A model generated the notes under the pieces. It searched no databases. It was not told the origin of the DNA and worked only from the letters and a program-made list of their open reading frames with translations. Shown one piece after another: positions 9,578-18,325 of a stretch of 64,000 nucleotides of DNA (positions within the stretch are counted from its first letter, which is position 1; each line of letters opens with the position of its first letter). Source of the DNA: Paenibacillus sp. An7 (GTDB lineage Bacteria > Bacillota > Bacilli > Paenibacillales > Paenibacillaceae); NCBI RefSeq assembly GCF_009870785.1, contig NZ_WTWX01000012.1, positions 49,497 to 113,496 on the forward strand, read 5' to 3'. The position numbers were made by a program, and so were the translations under genes.

Positions 9578-10043
9578 AGTGATACCTCCTTCTAATTTGA
9601 GTAGCCAATTATATGAAACTTTCAGCCAGTCTAGTAAGCTCTTAATTGTATTGTAGTCAGACAGGGGCAAAAACATTCCTGTTTTTTCTTGTTTCTTGAG
9701 AAGGAAGGGTCATGCTATGCTAAGGAAGCTTTTTTAGGATTTTAGCTTGGTATAAAAATGGGAATAAAGACCTTGTTATTTCGGTTGGTTCGGATAAAAA
9801 ATGAGGTCTATAATCCATTTACGTTGCCGCGCTTAAAGCGGTAAAATGATGGTGATATATGTTATAGAGAATGATTACTTCCCCTTTTTTTCGAAACTTT
9901 TTCGTTTTAGATGGGTTAACTATAGTAGAGAAGATATGAAACTTGTAGCAATTTATAAATCATTATTCATGTGAACAGAGAAATAAGCACGTATTAAGGC
10001 AGTTAACGGTCTTGATGCAAGTGATACGAGGGGAGAGAATCCA
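9578..10043. other. Intergenic region between divergent small gene and htrA
   Basis: No gene seen. It must hold the promoter of the minus-strand small gene and that of htrA. TATAAT-like hexamers occur (TATAAT near 9810, TATAGT at 9921), but neither has a good -35, and I could not find a clear WalR box pair. Confidence 0.4.
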
Positions 10044-11291
10044 ATGGGATTGTTTGACGACGAGTTTTATTCCACCAAAGTATCAAAACGGACCGGAAAT
10101 CTTCCAAATCGAATTAGAGTCAGCCGCAAAAGATGGTGGCCGAAGACAGTAAAGAATACGGAATCTTCCACTTTTTCAACGATTCAGGTTGCTGTAATCA
10201 GCTCGGTGATTAGTGCCATTGTATCTGTGACTTTATTTGCGTGGATTGTATATCCAGGGAATACACAAATGGCTTTTGCTGGACAAAGTTCTTATGCAAG
10301 CGGAGGGACTGACTCTTATGAGACACAAATTATGCAAGCGGGAGATAAGGTGCGTCCAGCTGTAGTAAGTATTGTGAGCCATAAAGACGTTGAGGGTTCT
10401 AAAATTTCGGATTCGGCTTTAGGGTCGGGCGTTATTTTTAAAATTGAAGGTAAAAAAGCATATATCATGACCAATCATCATGTTGTCGATCGTGGAGAGA
10501 ACCTAGAAGCTGTAACCGTAGATGGGGTATCCAAAGAAGCAGAACTGATCGGTAAAGACCGAATCAGTGATATTGCTGTGCTGTCCATTGATAGCAGCGG
10601 GATTAATACAGCAGTGGAGCTCGGAGATTCTACCAAACTGCGCCGAGGTCAGACTGTACTTGCCATTGGGAACCCATTAGGACTTGGCGGTACGATGACA
10701 AGAGGGATTGTAAGCTACATTGATCGTCAGATCCCGGTCTCGATTAATCAGGACGGAATATATGACTGGGAACAGTCGGTCATTCAGACGGATGCTGCTA
10801 TTAATGAAGGAAACAGCGGCGGTGCCTTGGTTGATTTAGAGGGCAATTTGGTTGGGATCAACACGATGAAGATTGCAGATACGGGCGTGGAAGGGCTAGG
10901 GTTTGCGATTCCAACGCATGATGTGATGACGATTGTCGATGATCTGATGGGGGATGGAAAAGTCTCTCGTCCTTATCTTGGTGTATACACCGTAGATCTA
11001 GCCAGTCCTTATGCTCCGCTTGATAAAGAACAGCGGGAAGAGATGAAGCTGCCTGACTCCGTTGAAGAGGGCGTGATCGTGCTTGAATCATCCGGTCCAG
11101 CGGACGAAGCGGGGCTTAAGATGAATGACGTCATTGTGGAGTTCGATGGAAAGAAAATTAAATCAACGCTCGATCTGCGTAAGCACCTGTATGAGAAGAA
11201 GAAAATTGGCGAGGAACTCAAAATAAAGTTTTATCGTGATGGGGAGCTGACGGAAGTTTCCGCTAAGCTTACAGATAAACCAGATGAATAG
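10044..11291 (+). CDS. htrA: Membrane-anchored serine protease HtrA/DegP family
   Basis: Quality-control protease acting outside the membrane on misfolded secreted proteins. Cytoplasmic N-terminus (about 1-50), one transmembrane helix (about 52-73), trypsin-like domain (about 95-290) with the catalytic triad His in TNHHVVD, Asp in ISDIAVLSID and Ser in NEGNSGGAL, and one PDZ domain (about 305-410, ligand-loop PYLGV). The 415 residues agree with Bacillales HtrA-type proteins. A GGGGAGAG ribosome site precedes the ATG. Its position directly after the wal operon is conserved in Bacillales (yycK in Bacillus subtilis). Confidence 0.94.
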   Translation: MGLFDDEFYSTKVSKRTGNLPNRIRVSRKRWWPKTVKNTESSTFSTIQVAVISSVISAIVSVTLFAWIVYPGNTQMAFAGQSSYASGGTDSYETQIMQAGDKVRPAVVSIVSHKDVEGSKISDSALGSGVIFKIEGKKAYIMTNHHVVDRGENLEAVTVDGVSKEAELIGKDRISDIAVLSIDSSGINTAVELGDSTKLRRGQTVLAIGNPLGLGGTMTRGIVSYIDRQIPVSINQDGIYDWEQSVIQTDAAINEGNSGGALVDLEGNLVGINTMKIADTGVEGLGFAIPTHDVMTIVDDLMGDGKVSRPYLGVYTVDLASPYAPLDKEQREEMKLPDSVEEGVIVLESSGPADEAGLKMNDVIVEFDGKKIKSTLDLRKHLYEKKKIGEELKIKFYRDGELTEVSAKLTDKPDE

Positions 11292-11301
11292 CATCAGAGC
11301 G

Positions 11302-11340
11302 AAAACGGTTTTCCCCGGGCAGGTGGAAGCCGTTTTTATT
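11302..11340 (+). terminator. Rho-independent terminator after htrA
   Basis: AAAACGGTTTTCC pairs imperfectly with GGAAGCCGTTTT around a GC-rich loop, then T-rich sequence. Confidence 0.75.
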
Positions 11341-11592
11341 TTTTGCTCTTTATTTTCTGAGCATGCATGGCAGGTTACTCAATCTGGGAAGGCTACACAC
11401 AGGCAGAAGCAAAGGTCACGATGAAAAGTCCTATTCTACCCCATTGTAGGGGAGAAAAAGGATAAAGGGTTTCTTTTCAAGCGCAGGTGTGGTAGAACAA
11501 GAGAAGGAGCATGTCCATATGTGAGGGCGTTTGCCTTGAAGCATAAGGACACAGCCGTAAGAAGGGTAAAGACAGAAAGGATGCTTGAGTGA

Positions 11593-11760
11593 ATGTACAC
11601 CGTATGTAAAGATCATGTGGAGCATGCCATTGACCAGTTTGTTGATGAATTCGAGGATGCACCCGATATTGTAGATTTGAAAGAAACCGAATTCTCCGAC
11701 TGGGACCCGCCGGTAAAGTGCTCAGAATGTGATAACAACGCGGAGTTCCTAGTGGTCTAA
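11593..11760 (+). CDS. CxxH/CxxC small protein (YyzF-like)
   Basis: A 55-residue protein whose translation begins MYTVCKDHVEHAID and ends VKCSECDNNAEFLVV. It holds a CxxH pair (Cys5, His8) and a CxxC pair near the C-terminus, with an acidic middle. Small proteins of this pattern, encoded just before rlmH in Bacillales, form the CxxH/CxxC family; a zinc-binding role is plausible but no function is established. AAAGGA lies 11 bases upstream of the ATG. A terminator follows at 11805. Confidence 0.88.
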   Translation: MYTVCKDHVEHAIDQFVDEFEDAPDIVDLKETEFSDWDPPVKCSECDNNAEFLVV

Positions 11761-11804
11761 GAGGTTCATGCTTCGCACGGATATAGTCGAATAGTAAACA
11801 TGGG

Positions 11805-11830
11805 GAGAGCGTGAAGTTTGCGCTCTTTTT
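11805..11830 (+). terminator. Rho-independent terminator
   Basis: Stem AGAGCG / CGCTCT around TGAAGTTTG followed by T5, between the CxxH/CxxC gene and rlmH. Confidence 0.75.
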
Positions 11831-11959
11831 GCTTGTATATATAACGTAGATGGTAATTTGTAATTGGATTAAGAAGATGAGCGGAGCATAAAGAGGAAAG
11901 CAGCAGGCATTGTCCGTACATAGCGGTAAAAGCCGTTTTATATAGGAGGTAGGAATAAG

Positions 11960-12439
11960 ATGTTTATTCAAATTATTAGTGTAGGAAAATTAAAAGAGAA
12001 ATATTTAGTACAGGGCATTCAGGAGTATGCAAAACGTCTTGCGCCTTATATCAAGTTTCAGGTGATTGAAGTACCGGACGAAAAAGCTCCTGAGAACATG
12101 AGTGATGCCGAGATTCAGAATGTGAAGGACCGTGAGGGGGAGAAGATCCTTGGTCATATTAAAGGTGATGCCCATGTGATTGCGTTAGCACTGGATGGTC
12201 AGCTGTGGAGTTCGGAAGATCTAGCTGCCGAGATTGATAAGCTTGCTACTTATGGAACAAGCCATATTGTCTTTGTAATTGGCGGCAGCAATGGGTTATC
12301 GAATACAGTACTTCGGCGTGCACAGCAGCGTCTGAGCTTTGGGCGAATGACTTTGCCGCATCAGCTGATGCGTCTCGTGCTCGTGGAGCAGATTTACCGT
12401 GCGGTGAAGATTAACCGGGGGGAGCCGTATCATAAATAG
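11960..12439 (+). CDS. rlmH: 23S rRNA pseudouridine-1915 N3-methyltransferase RlmH
   Basis: SPOUT-class methyltransferase that uses SAM to methylate pseudouridine 1915 in helix 69 of 23S rRNA in assembled ribosomes. The 159 residues are the normal length. The knot region is clear: [24 protein letters not shown] and [23 protein letters not shown], then the C-terminal GEPYHK. TAGGAGG precedes the start. It closes the conserved origin-proximal block, and the sequence afterwards becomes AT-rich. Confidence 0.97.
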   Translation: MFIQIISVGKLKEKYLVQGIQEYAKRLAPYIKFQVIEVPDEKAPENMSDAEIQNVKDREGEKILGHIKGDAHVIALALDGQLWSSEDLAAEIDKLATYGTSHIVFVIGGSNGLSNTVLRRAQQRLSFGRMTLPHQLMRLVLVEQIYRAVKINRGEPYHK

Positions 12440-12485
12440 GGATAAATCTAATAATAAACAATAATAAAAAGAGGTAGATTCAACA

Positions 12486-13394
12486 ATGAACAAAACGTTA
12501 AATGATATCGAATTAGCTTTTTTTAAGCAATTTTCGAATTCAGATTGGGTTGTAGTTAAACATGTACCAAATCAGTTGCATAATAATGAAGCAATCAATG
12601 TAAAACCAAAAAACGGGGAAAATAATGGAGTTATTTTTAGTATTAACTCCATTACTTCTACGTTCGACTTTTTAGTGGATAGTGAACATGTGTTAGAAAT
12701 AGCTTATAACTATCTTGGAAGTACCAATTTAACACCCTCAATTGCAAATGTAATTGCAGAAACGTTAAAAAAAATAGCAATACAAAACAGCATTTATACT
12801 ATATACATAAAATATGAATTTTCCATTCCTAATCAAGCGGGTTTTGATTACAAAAATCGCTCATTTTATTGGGTAGGAGATCGGACGAAAATTAAAAATT
12901 CAGTTCTACGTCAGTCGATTCAAGAGGATTGCATGATTAACGTAGAGATGGCAAAGCAACATACATATATCGACTATTTTTCACGCATCGTCAAGCAGTA
13001 TATGACTATTATGAATACTACATTGCTTGGTAAAACGAAGTTGCGGTTTAGCGGCTATAACGGGGAATTTTTCGAAATGGTTTATCATGATGTGACTATG
13101 AATGCATATGACCGAGGTATTTATTTAACGTTTGATTATAAAGAAGTGGATGGGGAAGTAATGATGAAGCAAGTTTTGAAAGAGCTTCCACCATTTGCGA
13201 AAATGAAAGGGTACAACTACTATAAGGAGGAGAGGTTTGGTTATACGATAGGTAGTAACGTGAAATTAAACGAGATTGAGCAGAGGATGTTACGTATTTA
13301 TCAATGTTTAGGTTTCGAGTTACAACTACAACATTCATACCGCTATAGTGAAGATGACCGTTCATGGTATTTGGTTTCGAAGCAGCTGTATTAA
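12486..13394 (+). CDS. Hypothetical protein, AT-rich gene (302 aa)
   Basis: Not recognised. The product is soluble, with no signal peptide or membrane segment, and rich in Tyr, Asn, Ile and Lys. Amphipathic strands and helices alternate, and the C-terminus runs SYRYSEDDRSWYLVSKQLY. The start has AAAGAGG upstream. The base composition is visibly more AT-rich than rlmH before it and the SDR after it, which suggests a more recent arrival, but there are no mobile-element ends at its borders. Coding is supported by a long undisturbed frame and a proper ribosome site. Confidence 0.7.
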   Translation: MNKTLNDIELAFFKQFSNSDWVVVKHVPNQLHNNEAINVKPKNGENNGVIFSINSITSTFDFLVDSEHVLEIAYNYLGSTNLTPSIANVIAETLKKIAIQNSIYTIYIKYEFSIPNQAGFDYKNRSFYWVGDRTKIKNSVLRQSIQEDCMINVEMAKQHTYIDYFSRIVKQYMTIMNTTLLGKTKLRFSGYNGEFFEMVYHDVTMNAYDRGIYLTFDYKEVDGEVMMKQVLKELPPFAKMKGYNYYKEERFGYTIGSNVKLNEIEQRMLRIYQCLGFELQLQHSYRYSEDDRSWYLVSKQLY

Positions 13395-13458
13395 TTTATT
13401 ATTAATAGGATATTACCAATAAGTATAAAAAATCGATCGGAAAGAAAGGTGAGGAGCT

Positions 13459-14076
13459 ATGAAAATTATTGTTTTTGGAGCAACGGGCGGTGTAGGTCAG
13501 TCTGTCGTGAAGCAGGCAGTAGAGAATGGTTTTGAGGTAACCGCATTTGTACGGACACCAACAAAGCTGGAAGTTACACACGATAATTTAAAAATTATAA
13601 AAGGAGATGCTTTCAACCAAGCAGAAGTCGTAGCAGCAATTGTTGGTCATGATGCGGTCGTGTCATGCTTAGGCTCTAATCAAGGAATGAAAAAATCAAC
13701 CGATCTCCAGGAGATGACGAAAAATATTGTTGCTGGCATGCAGGAGCATGATGTCAAACGAATCGTCTATACCGCATCTGCTGGGATACATAACGAGCTA
13801 CCAGGGATCAGCGGAAAACTGATCATGAGAATGCTTAAGAATACTCTAGTAGATCACAGGGCTGCTACGGATGATATTGTGGCACATGGACTGAACTACA
13901 CCATTGTTAGACCTTTGGGCTTAACTAATCGTCCCCTTTCAGGGAAGTACAGAGAATCTACGACAAGTGTACCCAAAAACGCAAGGTCCATACCGCGTGC
14001 TGACGTTGCACATTTTATTCTGAAAGCATTAAATAATGCAGAATATGAAAACACATCGATTGGAATTTCTACTTAG
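13459..14076 (+). CDS. NAD(P)-binding atypical short-chain reductase (NmrA-like)
   Basis: Rossmann-fold protein of the NAD(P)H-binding / NmrA-like atypical SDR group, 205 residues. The dinucleotide motif is FGATGGVGQSVV at residues 5-16. VTAFVRTPTKL marks the second strand, with an Arg suited to NADP phosphate, then VVSCLGSN and RIVYTASAGIH. No canonical YxxxK is obvious, as is usual for this atypical class, so it may be a reductase or a redox sensor. AGGTGAGGAG precedes the ATG. It appears monocistronic. The substrate is unknown. Confidence 0.85.
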   Translation: MKIIVFGATGGVGQSVVKQAVENGFEVTAFVRTPTKLEVTHDNLKIIKGDAFNQAEVVAAIVGHDAVVSCLGSNQGMKKSTDLQEMTKNIVAGMQEHDVKRIVYTASAGIHNELPGISGKLIMRMLKNTLVDHRAATDDIVAHGLNYTIVRPLGLTNRPLSGKYRESTTSVPKNARSIPRADVAHFILKALNNAEYENTSIGIST

Positions 14077-14097
14077 AAGTAACAAAACAACAAACTC

Positions 14098-14226
14098 TAC
14101 TGACGTCGAGGAGTACCGGAAGATCCGTACGGCTCAGGATAAAAGGTCCTGCTGGGACACCCAGAGCTGACTGCAGATGCTGATTGCCATCGCAAGTCGG
14201 TTACGCCGCGGTGAACCGCATCTAAG
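14098..14226 (+). ncRNA. Candidate structured RNA of unassigned class
   Basis: About 130 non-coding bases, more GC-rich than the flanks, can fold into several nested helices. GTAC/GTAC hairpin at 14113-14130. AGGA/TCCT hairpin at 14136-14150. CTGGG/CCCAG hairpin with ACA loop at 14152-14164. An outer AGATGC/GCATCT helix (14175-14180 with 14218-14223) encloses two further hairpins, GATTGC/GCAAGTC and GGTT/AACC. No open frame fits. The strand is assumed from the neighbouring genes. I cannot assign an Rfam family from memory; the Firmicute raiA-type RNA would be the first to test. Confidence 0.5.
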
Positions 14227-14487
14227 TAAACCAAAAATTTATTCTGTATAAATGCGTGTTGCAGTTAATATAATGGTCTAGTCGAACCCATTACCTGCAA
14301 TTACAATAACCTGGACTGGATTTTGCTGTATTGTTGTCGAAATTATACTCGGCTTTCAGACAGATGGCAGATATGCATTAAAGTCAGGAAGTTACATATT
14401 TTTTACTAAAAAACCATATTTGTGATTCGACAATCAATAAGGGGTTTAAGAGTAACTTATTATACATAAGGAAGAGGAGAGAACAAA

Positions 14488-15585
14488 TTGAGAAAACAAA
14501 GTAAACGTAGTACCGGCAAGGTACTGATTATTTTGCTGTTATCTGTTCTTTTTATTTCGGCCTGTAGTTCAAGTAACAACGGTAATAACACATCTGGTGG
14601 TGACAAAGAGGAGAAAACATTTACTTCTAAAGACGGGCAGGTCGAGTTAACTGTGAATAAGGGTTGGGTAGAGGACCCTGCTCTTAATGAACAGGCCATT
14701 TTGGCAGTTTCCGAAAGAAAAAACGAAAAGTATGCAATAGTAAATGCTCTTCTAAAGTCGAATATGGCGGACGATGCTACATTAGACGATTTCAAAGCTG
14801 TATTTATGAGTAATATAGACTTGTCTATAACTAATGCGGAGGAATCTAACAATAAAACAATAAATGTGGATTCTTCTGAAGCTCAGTTATTTGAGATTAC
14901 CGGTGAGGCGCAGAAGGTGAAAGTGCATTATTTAGTGGCTTTAATAGAAAAGGGCGGCTCCTTTTATCAAATTATTACATGGTCTACACAATCTAAATTT
15001 GAAGCTAACAAAGAAGAGCTTTTACAGGCGATTGAATCATTTAAGGTATTAAAGGAAACACCAACAACTCCAGCGTCTACATCTACTTCGCCCCCCAAAT
15101 CTACAGATCCTAACAACAAAGATGATAAGAATACAGGAGTGACCACAATGACGACTGATGACAAGAAGGCAGAGATTACGGTTCCTGCTTCTATGTCATA
15201 CGAACTTGAGTTGTCTCCTGATGCTGACATTCAAGCCTCACGTATGCAGCAAGAGGAATATATGATAGTTCTCCGTGAGAGTAAGGATACTTTTGTCGAT
15301 AACTTCACATTGACTGATTATTCTACAGCGGTTACTGACTCCATGTCACAAATATTATTGAATGCCACATTAACAGACCCCAAGGAAATGGAGGTCAATG
15401 GACAGCCAGCTGTACAATACGAGCTAAGTGGTGAAATTGACAAAATCAAAATTAGTTACCTGATCACACTTGTAGAAACCGACGGTAACTTTACTCAATT
15501 GTTATTCTGGACTCTTCAAAATCGGATGGATGAAAAACGCGACATGTTCATTAATGCTGCTAATACGTTTAGAGAGGTTCAATAA
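14488..15585 (+). CDS. Lipoprotein with two tandem copies of a PsbP-like domain
   Basis: Predicted surface lipoprotein of 365 residues starting at TTG, with GAGGAGAG upstream. The lipobox LFISAC places the lipidated Cys at about residue 26. Two homologous halves follow (about 40-185 and 225-365). Each runs from a short strand-rich start through an acidic helix to the paired motifs VKVHYLVALIEKGGSFYQIITWSTQ and IKISYLITLVETDGNFTQLLFWTLQ (quoted in part by their alignment), joined by a Thr/Ser/Pro-rich linker (about 188-222). The repeated half resembles small PsbP/MOG1-like lipoprotein domains, but I cannot name the family. Function unknown. Confidence 0.8.
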   Translation: MRKQSKRSTGKVLIILLLSVLFISACSSSNNGNNTSGGDKEEKTFTSKDGQVELTVNKGWVEDPALNEQAILAVSERKNEKYAIVNALLKSNMADDATLDDFKAVFMSNIDLSITNAEESNNKTINVDSSEAQLFEITGEAQKVKVHYLVALIEKGGSFYQIITWSTQSKFEANKEELLQAIESFKVLKETPTTPASTSTSPPKSTDPNNKDDKNTGVTTMTTDDKKAEITVPASMSYELELSPDADIQASRMQQEEYMIVLRESKDTFVDNFTLTDYSTAVTDSMSQILLNATLTDPKEMEVNGQPAVQYELSGEIDKIKISYLITLVETDGNFTQLLFWTLQNRMDEKRDMFINAANTFREVQ

Positions 15586-15636
15586 TCTAACTAAGTAATT
15601 CATCGACATAAATGAGAACATATGGTATGGTTGGTG

Positions 15637-15697
15637 AAACCCATAGGCATTCCACTCACTAGAGCGGAGTGCTTTCGTCTATATTTATGGGTTTTTT
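15637..15697 (+). terminator. Terminator after the two-domain lipoprotein gene
   Basis: Outer stem AAACCCAT / ATGGGTTT and inner stem GCATTCC / GGAGTGC, followed by T6. Confidence 0.75.
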
Positions 15698-15835
15698 ACA
15701 TTAATGTATTACTATCTACCCGAAAAAGGATGGAGGTTGTGATGCTGTGTTTCTCTATTGGTCCCCGCTCAGGGGCGGTTCGACGGCTGCTACTAATGCG
15801 CGCTAAGATCACTCATTGAAAAGGAGAGGTAGAGC

Positions 15836-16381
15836 ATGGCTACATATATTCATACCGAAAGACGTTCGCAACTCAATCCTTCTGGACTTCGAAATTTACG
15901 TCAGGAGGGGCGTTTGCCAGGGGTTGTATTCGGGAAAAACGCAGACAATCAAATTATTCATATTTGCACCAAACAATTTGAAAAGTGGATAAAGAAGGGG
16001 GCTTCTGGCTTTATTGAACTGAAGATCGAAGATGATTATTCGTTTATCGTTCTGTTAGAAGATCTTCAACGGAACCCAGTAACCCGCCAACCTTTGCATG
16101 TCGATTTTCAGCTTGTTCAAACCGATGAGATCATTCGGACGAAGCTAGGGGTCAAGATCGTAGGTGTTCCTGCCGGAGCGAAGTGGGGAGGAGTTGTGCA
16201 AATCCAAGACCCATATGTGGAAGTGGAGGCACTACCGAAAGACCTGCCGTCTATAGTTGAGCTGGACATCAGCGCGATGGAAATTGGAGAAACGCTCTTC
16301 GTGAAAGACCTGGTTCTACCGCCGGAAGTGACAGTGATTTCCGGTGATAACGAACTCCTTGTATCAGTGTCAAAGCCTTAA
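15836..16381 (+). CDS. Ribosomal protein L25 / general stress protein Ctc family
   Basis: 5S-rRNA-binding protein of the bL25 family, long Ctc type with an N-terminal RNA-binding beta-barrel (about 1-90, containing LRQEGRLPGVVFGK and a VTRQPLHVDFQLV segment) and a C-terminal TL5-like beta domain (about 95-181, containing VGVPAGAKWGGVVQ and IVELDISAMEIGETLFVKDL). At 181 residues it is slightly shorter than many Ctc proteins. In Bacillus subtilis ctc is stress-induced; I see no recognisable sigma-B promoter here. AAAAGGAGAGG precedes the ATG. As it lies away from pth, it may be a second L25 paralogue. Confidence 0.9.
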   Translation: MATYIHTERRSQLNPSGLRNLRQEGRLPGVVFGKNADNQIIHICTKQFEKWIKKGASGFIELKIEDDYSFIVLLEDLQRNPVTRQPLHVDFQLVQTDEIIRTKLGVKIVGVPAGAKWGGVVQIQDPYVEVEALPKDLPSIVELDISAMEIGETLFVKDLVLPPEVTVISGDNELLVSVSKP

Positions 16382-16669
16382 AGCCTTAAAGCATTAAGAG
16401 GCTGTTTTCATCTGTGAAGCGTCTTTAAATAGATAAATTAAATATGAATCAGATCGTTTGATGAAATGAGTTCGGTAATGATACCGGGCTCATTTTCATT
16501 TATATCTACAAGTATCCTATAGTGTTTGTATGGTGCTAGTGTTCAAATGAAAATAGTTATGGTATGCCCAAAAAGCATATGAGTGTATTTTATATAGGTA
16601 TTGGATATTTAGCCTGAATCATTCTAAGCTTTAATTGATAACAGAGAATGAGTAAGGGAGGAATTAGAG

Positions 16670-17404
16670 ATGGCTATACAGGACAAAGTGATCATTATTA
16701 TGGGGGCATCTAGCGGGATTGGAGAAGCAACGGCAAAAATACTGGCGAATAAAGGTGCTAAATTAGTATTAGCAGCACGTAGAGAGGAAAATCTAAAGAG
16801 AATCAGAGAGTCCCTTCCTGATGCATCCATCGTCTATAAGAAGGCAGATGTCTCAAGTTATGAGGATGTACAGCAGGTTATTGATTTAGCTCTTACCGAA
16901 TTTGGCAGAATTGATGTACTTTTTAATAACGCGGGGATCATGCCGACAGCACCACTAATTGAGGCAAAACGTGATGAGTGGAAAGAGATGCTAGGTATCA
17001 ATGTAATGGGCGTACTGAATGGGATTGCAGCTGTTCTTCCTCAAATGGTTGGACAAGGATCAGGACATATTATCTCAACGGATTCAGTAGCTGGCCATGT
17101 TGTCTATCCGGATTCTGCCGTATATTGTGGTACGAAATTTGCGGTAAGAGCAATTATGGAAGGACTAAGACAAGAACAAAGGGAAAACAATATCAAATCG
17201 ACCATTATTTCACCAGGAGCCGTCGAGACAGAGCTTTACAAGACAATAAGCGATAAAAAAGTGGGAGAAGAGTTACATAAAGTGCAAAAGGAATGGGGCC
17301 TGTCTGCCGAGGATATTGCCCAAGCAGTCGCTTATGTAATTGATACACCGGAGAGAGTATCGGTTAGTGATATGATTATTCGTCCAACTAAACAAGAAGT
17401 ATAA
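16670..17404 (+). CDS. Classical SDR family oxidoreductase
   Basis: Classical short-chain dehydrogenase/reductase, 244 residues. Cofactor motif GASSGIGEAT (residues 12-21), then LAARREENL, whose Arg pair favours NADP. Structural NNAG motif, catalytic Ser in STDSVAG and YCGTK as the YxxxK pair, then SPGAVETE. The tail TPERVSVSDMIIRPTKQEV is typical of the YdfG-like subgroup that reduces small carbonyl or hydroxy-acid substrates. AGGGAGG precedes the ATG. It is followed 21 bases later by an acetyltransferase gene, so the two are probably cotranscribed. Substrate unknown. Confidence 0.9.
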   Translation: MAIQDKVIIIMGASSGIGEATAKILANKGAKLVLAARREENLKRIRESLPDASIVYKKADVSSYEDVQQVIDLALTEFGRIDVLFNNAGIMPTAPLIEAKRDEWKEMLGINVMGVLNGIAAVLPQMVGQGSGHIISTDSVAGHVVYPDSAVYCGTKFAVRAIMEGLRQEQRENNIKSTIISPGAVETELYKTISDKKVGEELHKVQKEWGLSAEDIAQAVAYVIDTPERVSVSDMIIRPTKQEV

Positions 17405-17425
17405 TAAAGGGCAGGGGGTTCAGTG

Positions 17426-18004
17426 ATGGATAGGAAAGCATTCATTGAATTTTGTAAAGAAGGTAACCCCATTTCAGGAAACGATATAGAATTACATGGT
17501 CTGCTGACAGAGTGCAGCTACGAAGCGCAAAGGATAACTATGAAGCTGAATACATCGTACCACTCAAAAGAAGAAATTGTAGAGATTTTTCGTGAACTGA
17601 CAGGTACTGAAGTGGATCCATCTTTTATGTGTTTCCCTCCGTTTTATACAGACTTCGGTAAAAATATTACGGTTGGAAAAAACGTGTTCTTTAACACCGG
17701 ATGTTCCTTTCAAGATCGAGGCGGGATTAGAATTGGAGATGGTTCACTGATTGGTATGAATGTCACCATTGCAACTTTAAATCATGGATTATCCGTAGAA
17801 ACAAGAAATGTAACCTATCCCTCACCCGTTGTTATTGGACAAAATGTATGGGTTGGTTCGAGTGCAACGATACTTCCCGGGGTAACGATTGGGGATCATG
17901 CTGTGGTCGCCGCGGGTGCTGTTGTCACTAAAGATGTACCTAATAACACAGTAGTCGCAGGAGTACCGGCAAAAGTAATAAAGAACATCGATACAGAATC
18001 ATAA
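17426..18004 (+). CDS. Hexapeptide-repeat sugar O-acetyltransferase (Maa/LacA type)
   Basis: Left-handed beta-helix acetyltransferase that would move an acetyl group from acetyl-CoA to a sugar. Helical N-terminal cap (about 1-55), then imperfect hexapeptide repeats ([61 protein letters not shown]) and the presumed catalytic His in TLNHGLS. It ends [12 protein letters not shown], the usual closure. Both GTG (17423) and ATG (17426) are possible; ATG has the better spacing from AGGGGG and gives 192 residues. Probably an operon with the SDR upstream. Confidence 0.92.
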   Translation: MDRKAFIEFCKEGNPISGNDIELHGLLTECSYEAQRITMKLNTSYHSKEEIVEIFRELTGTEVDPSFMCFPPFYTDFGKNITVGKNVFFNTGCSFQDRGGIRIGDGSLIGMNVTIATLNHGLSVETRNVTYPSPVVIGQNVWVGSSATILPGVTIGDHAVVAAGAVVTKDVPNNTVVAGVPAKVIKNIDTES

Positions 18005-18118
18005 ATAGAAACGCATAGTGAAACTCTCAATTGCAGCTTGACTCTGAACAATCCATATGTAAAAAGGGTGGATCTGGAAGAAGAAATGAAAATTTTTAAG
18101 ACTATTCCAAATCATTGA

Positions 18119-18172
18119 ATATATACAAAAATACTGCTGACATAGCGATGTTAGCAGTATTTTTGTATATAT
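18119..18172. repeat. Near-perfect 24-bp inverted repeat
   Basis: Arms at 18119-18142 and 18149-18172 pair with a single G-U over 24 bases around the loop TAGCGA. The arms begin ATATATACAAAAATACTG. The outer A-rich and T-rich ends allow it to act as a terminator in either direction, ending the acetyltransferase transcript just before the promoter of the next operon. Confidence 0.85.
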
Positions 18173-18216
18173 TTGATATGGATTTTTGCATCATTTTTTA
18201 TTTCCACCTCCAATTC

Positions 18217-18245
18217 TTGACGTCATTTATTGATGATGCTATCTT
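18217..18245 (+). promoter_or_regulatory. Sigma-A promoter of the DUF4956-CotH-GT2-VTC operon
   Basis: TTGACG at 18217-18222 and TATCTT at 18240-18245 are 17 bases apart. Transcription would start near 18252, leaving a leader of about 75 bases before the first gene. Confidence 0.6.
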
Positions 18246-18325
18246 ATCTACTAGTCATAAAGGAATGGTACTTTACACCTATTCTGATATGAATGAATTA
18301 TAAAAATGATTTGGAGTTGTGATTT

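Noticed and set aside
11477..11971. 164-residue minus-strand open frame
   Set aside because: Covers the CxxH/CxxC gene, a terminator and the rlmH ribosome site; composition is un-proteinlike (Cys/Pro/His rich) and no ribosome site precedes its start.
14098..14226. Reading the folded segment as a known riboswitch (lysine, M-box, c-di-AMP, cobalamin, ZTP)
   Set aside because: None of the invariant core sequences of these classes is present as I recall them; it is kept as an unassigned RNA candidate.
15622..15819. 65-residue plus-strand open frame
   Set aside because: Runs through a clear terminator hairpin and has no ribosome site.
16376..16396. Short tandem AAAGCCTTA repeat at the end of the L25 gene
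   Set aside because: Only about two copies; too short to be more than chance or local slippage.
18115..18303. 62-residue plus-strand open frame
   Set aside because: Its first third is the 24-bp inverted repeat and it covers the operon promoter.
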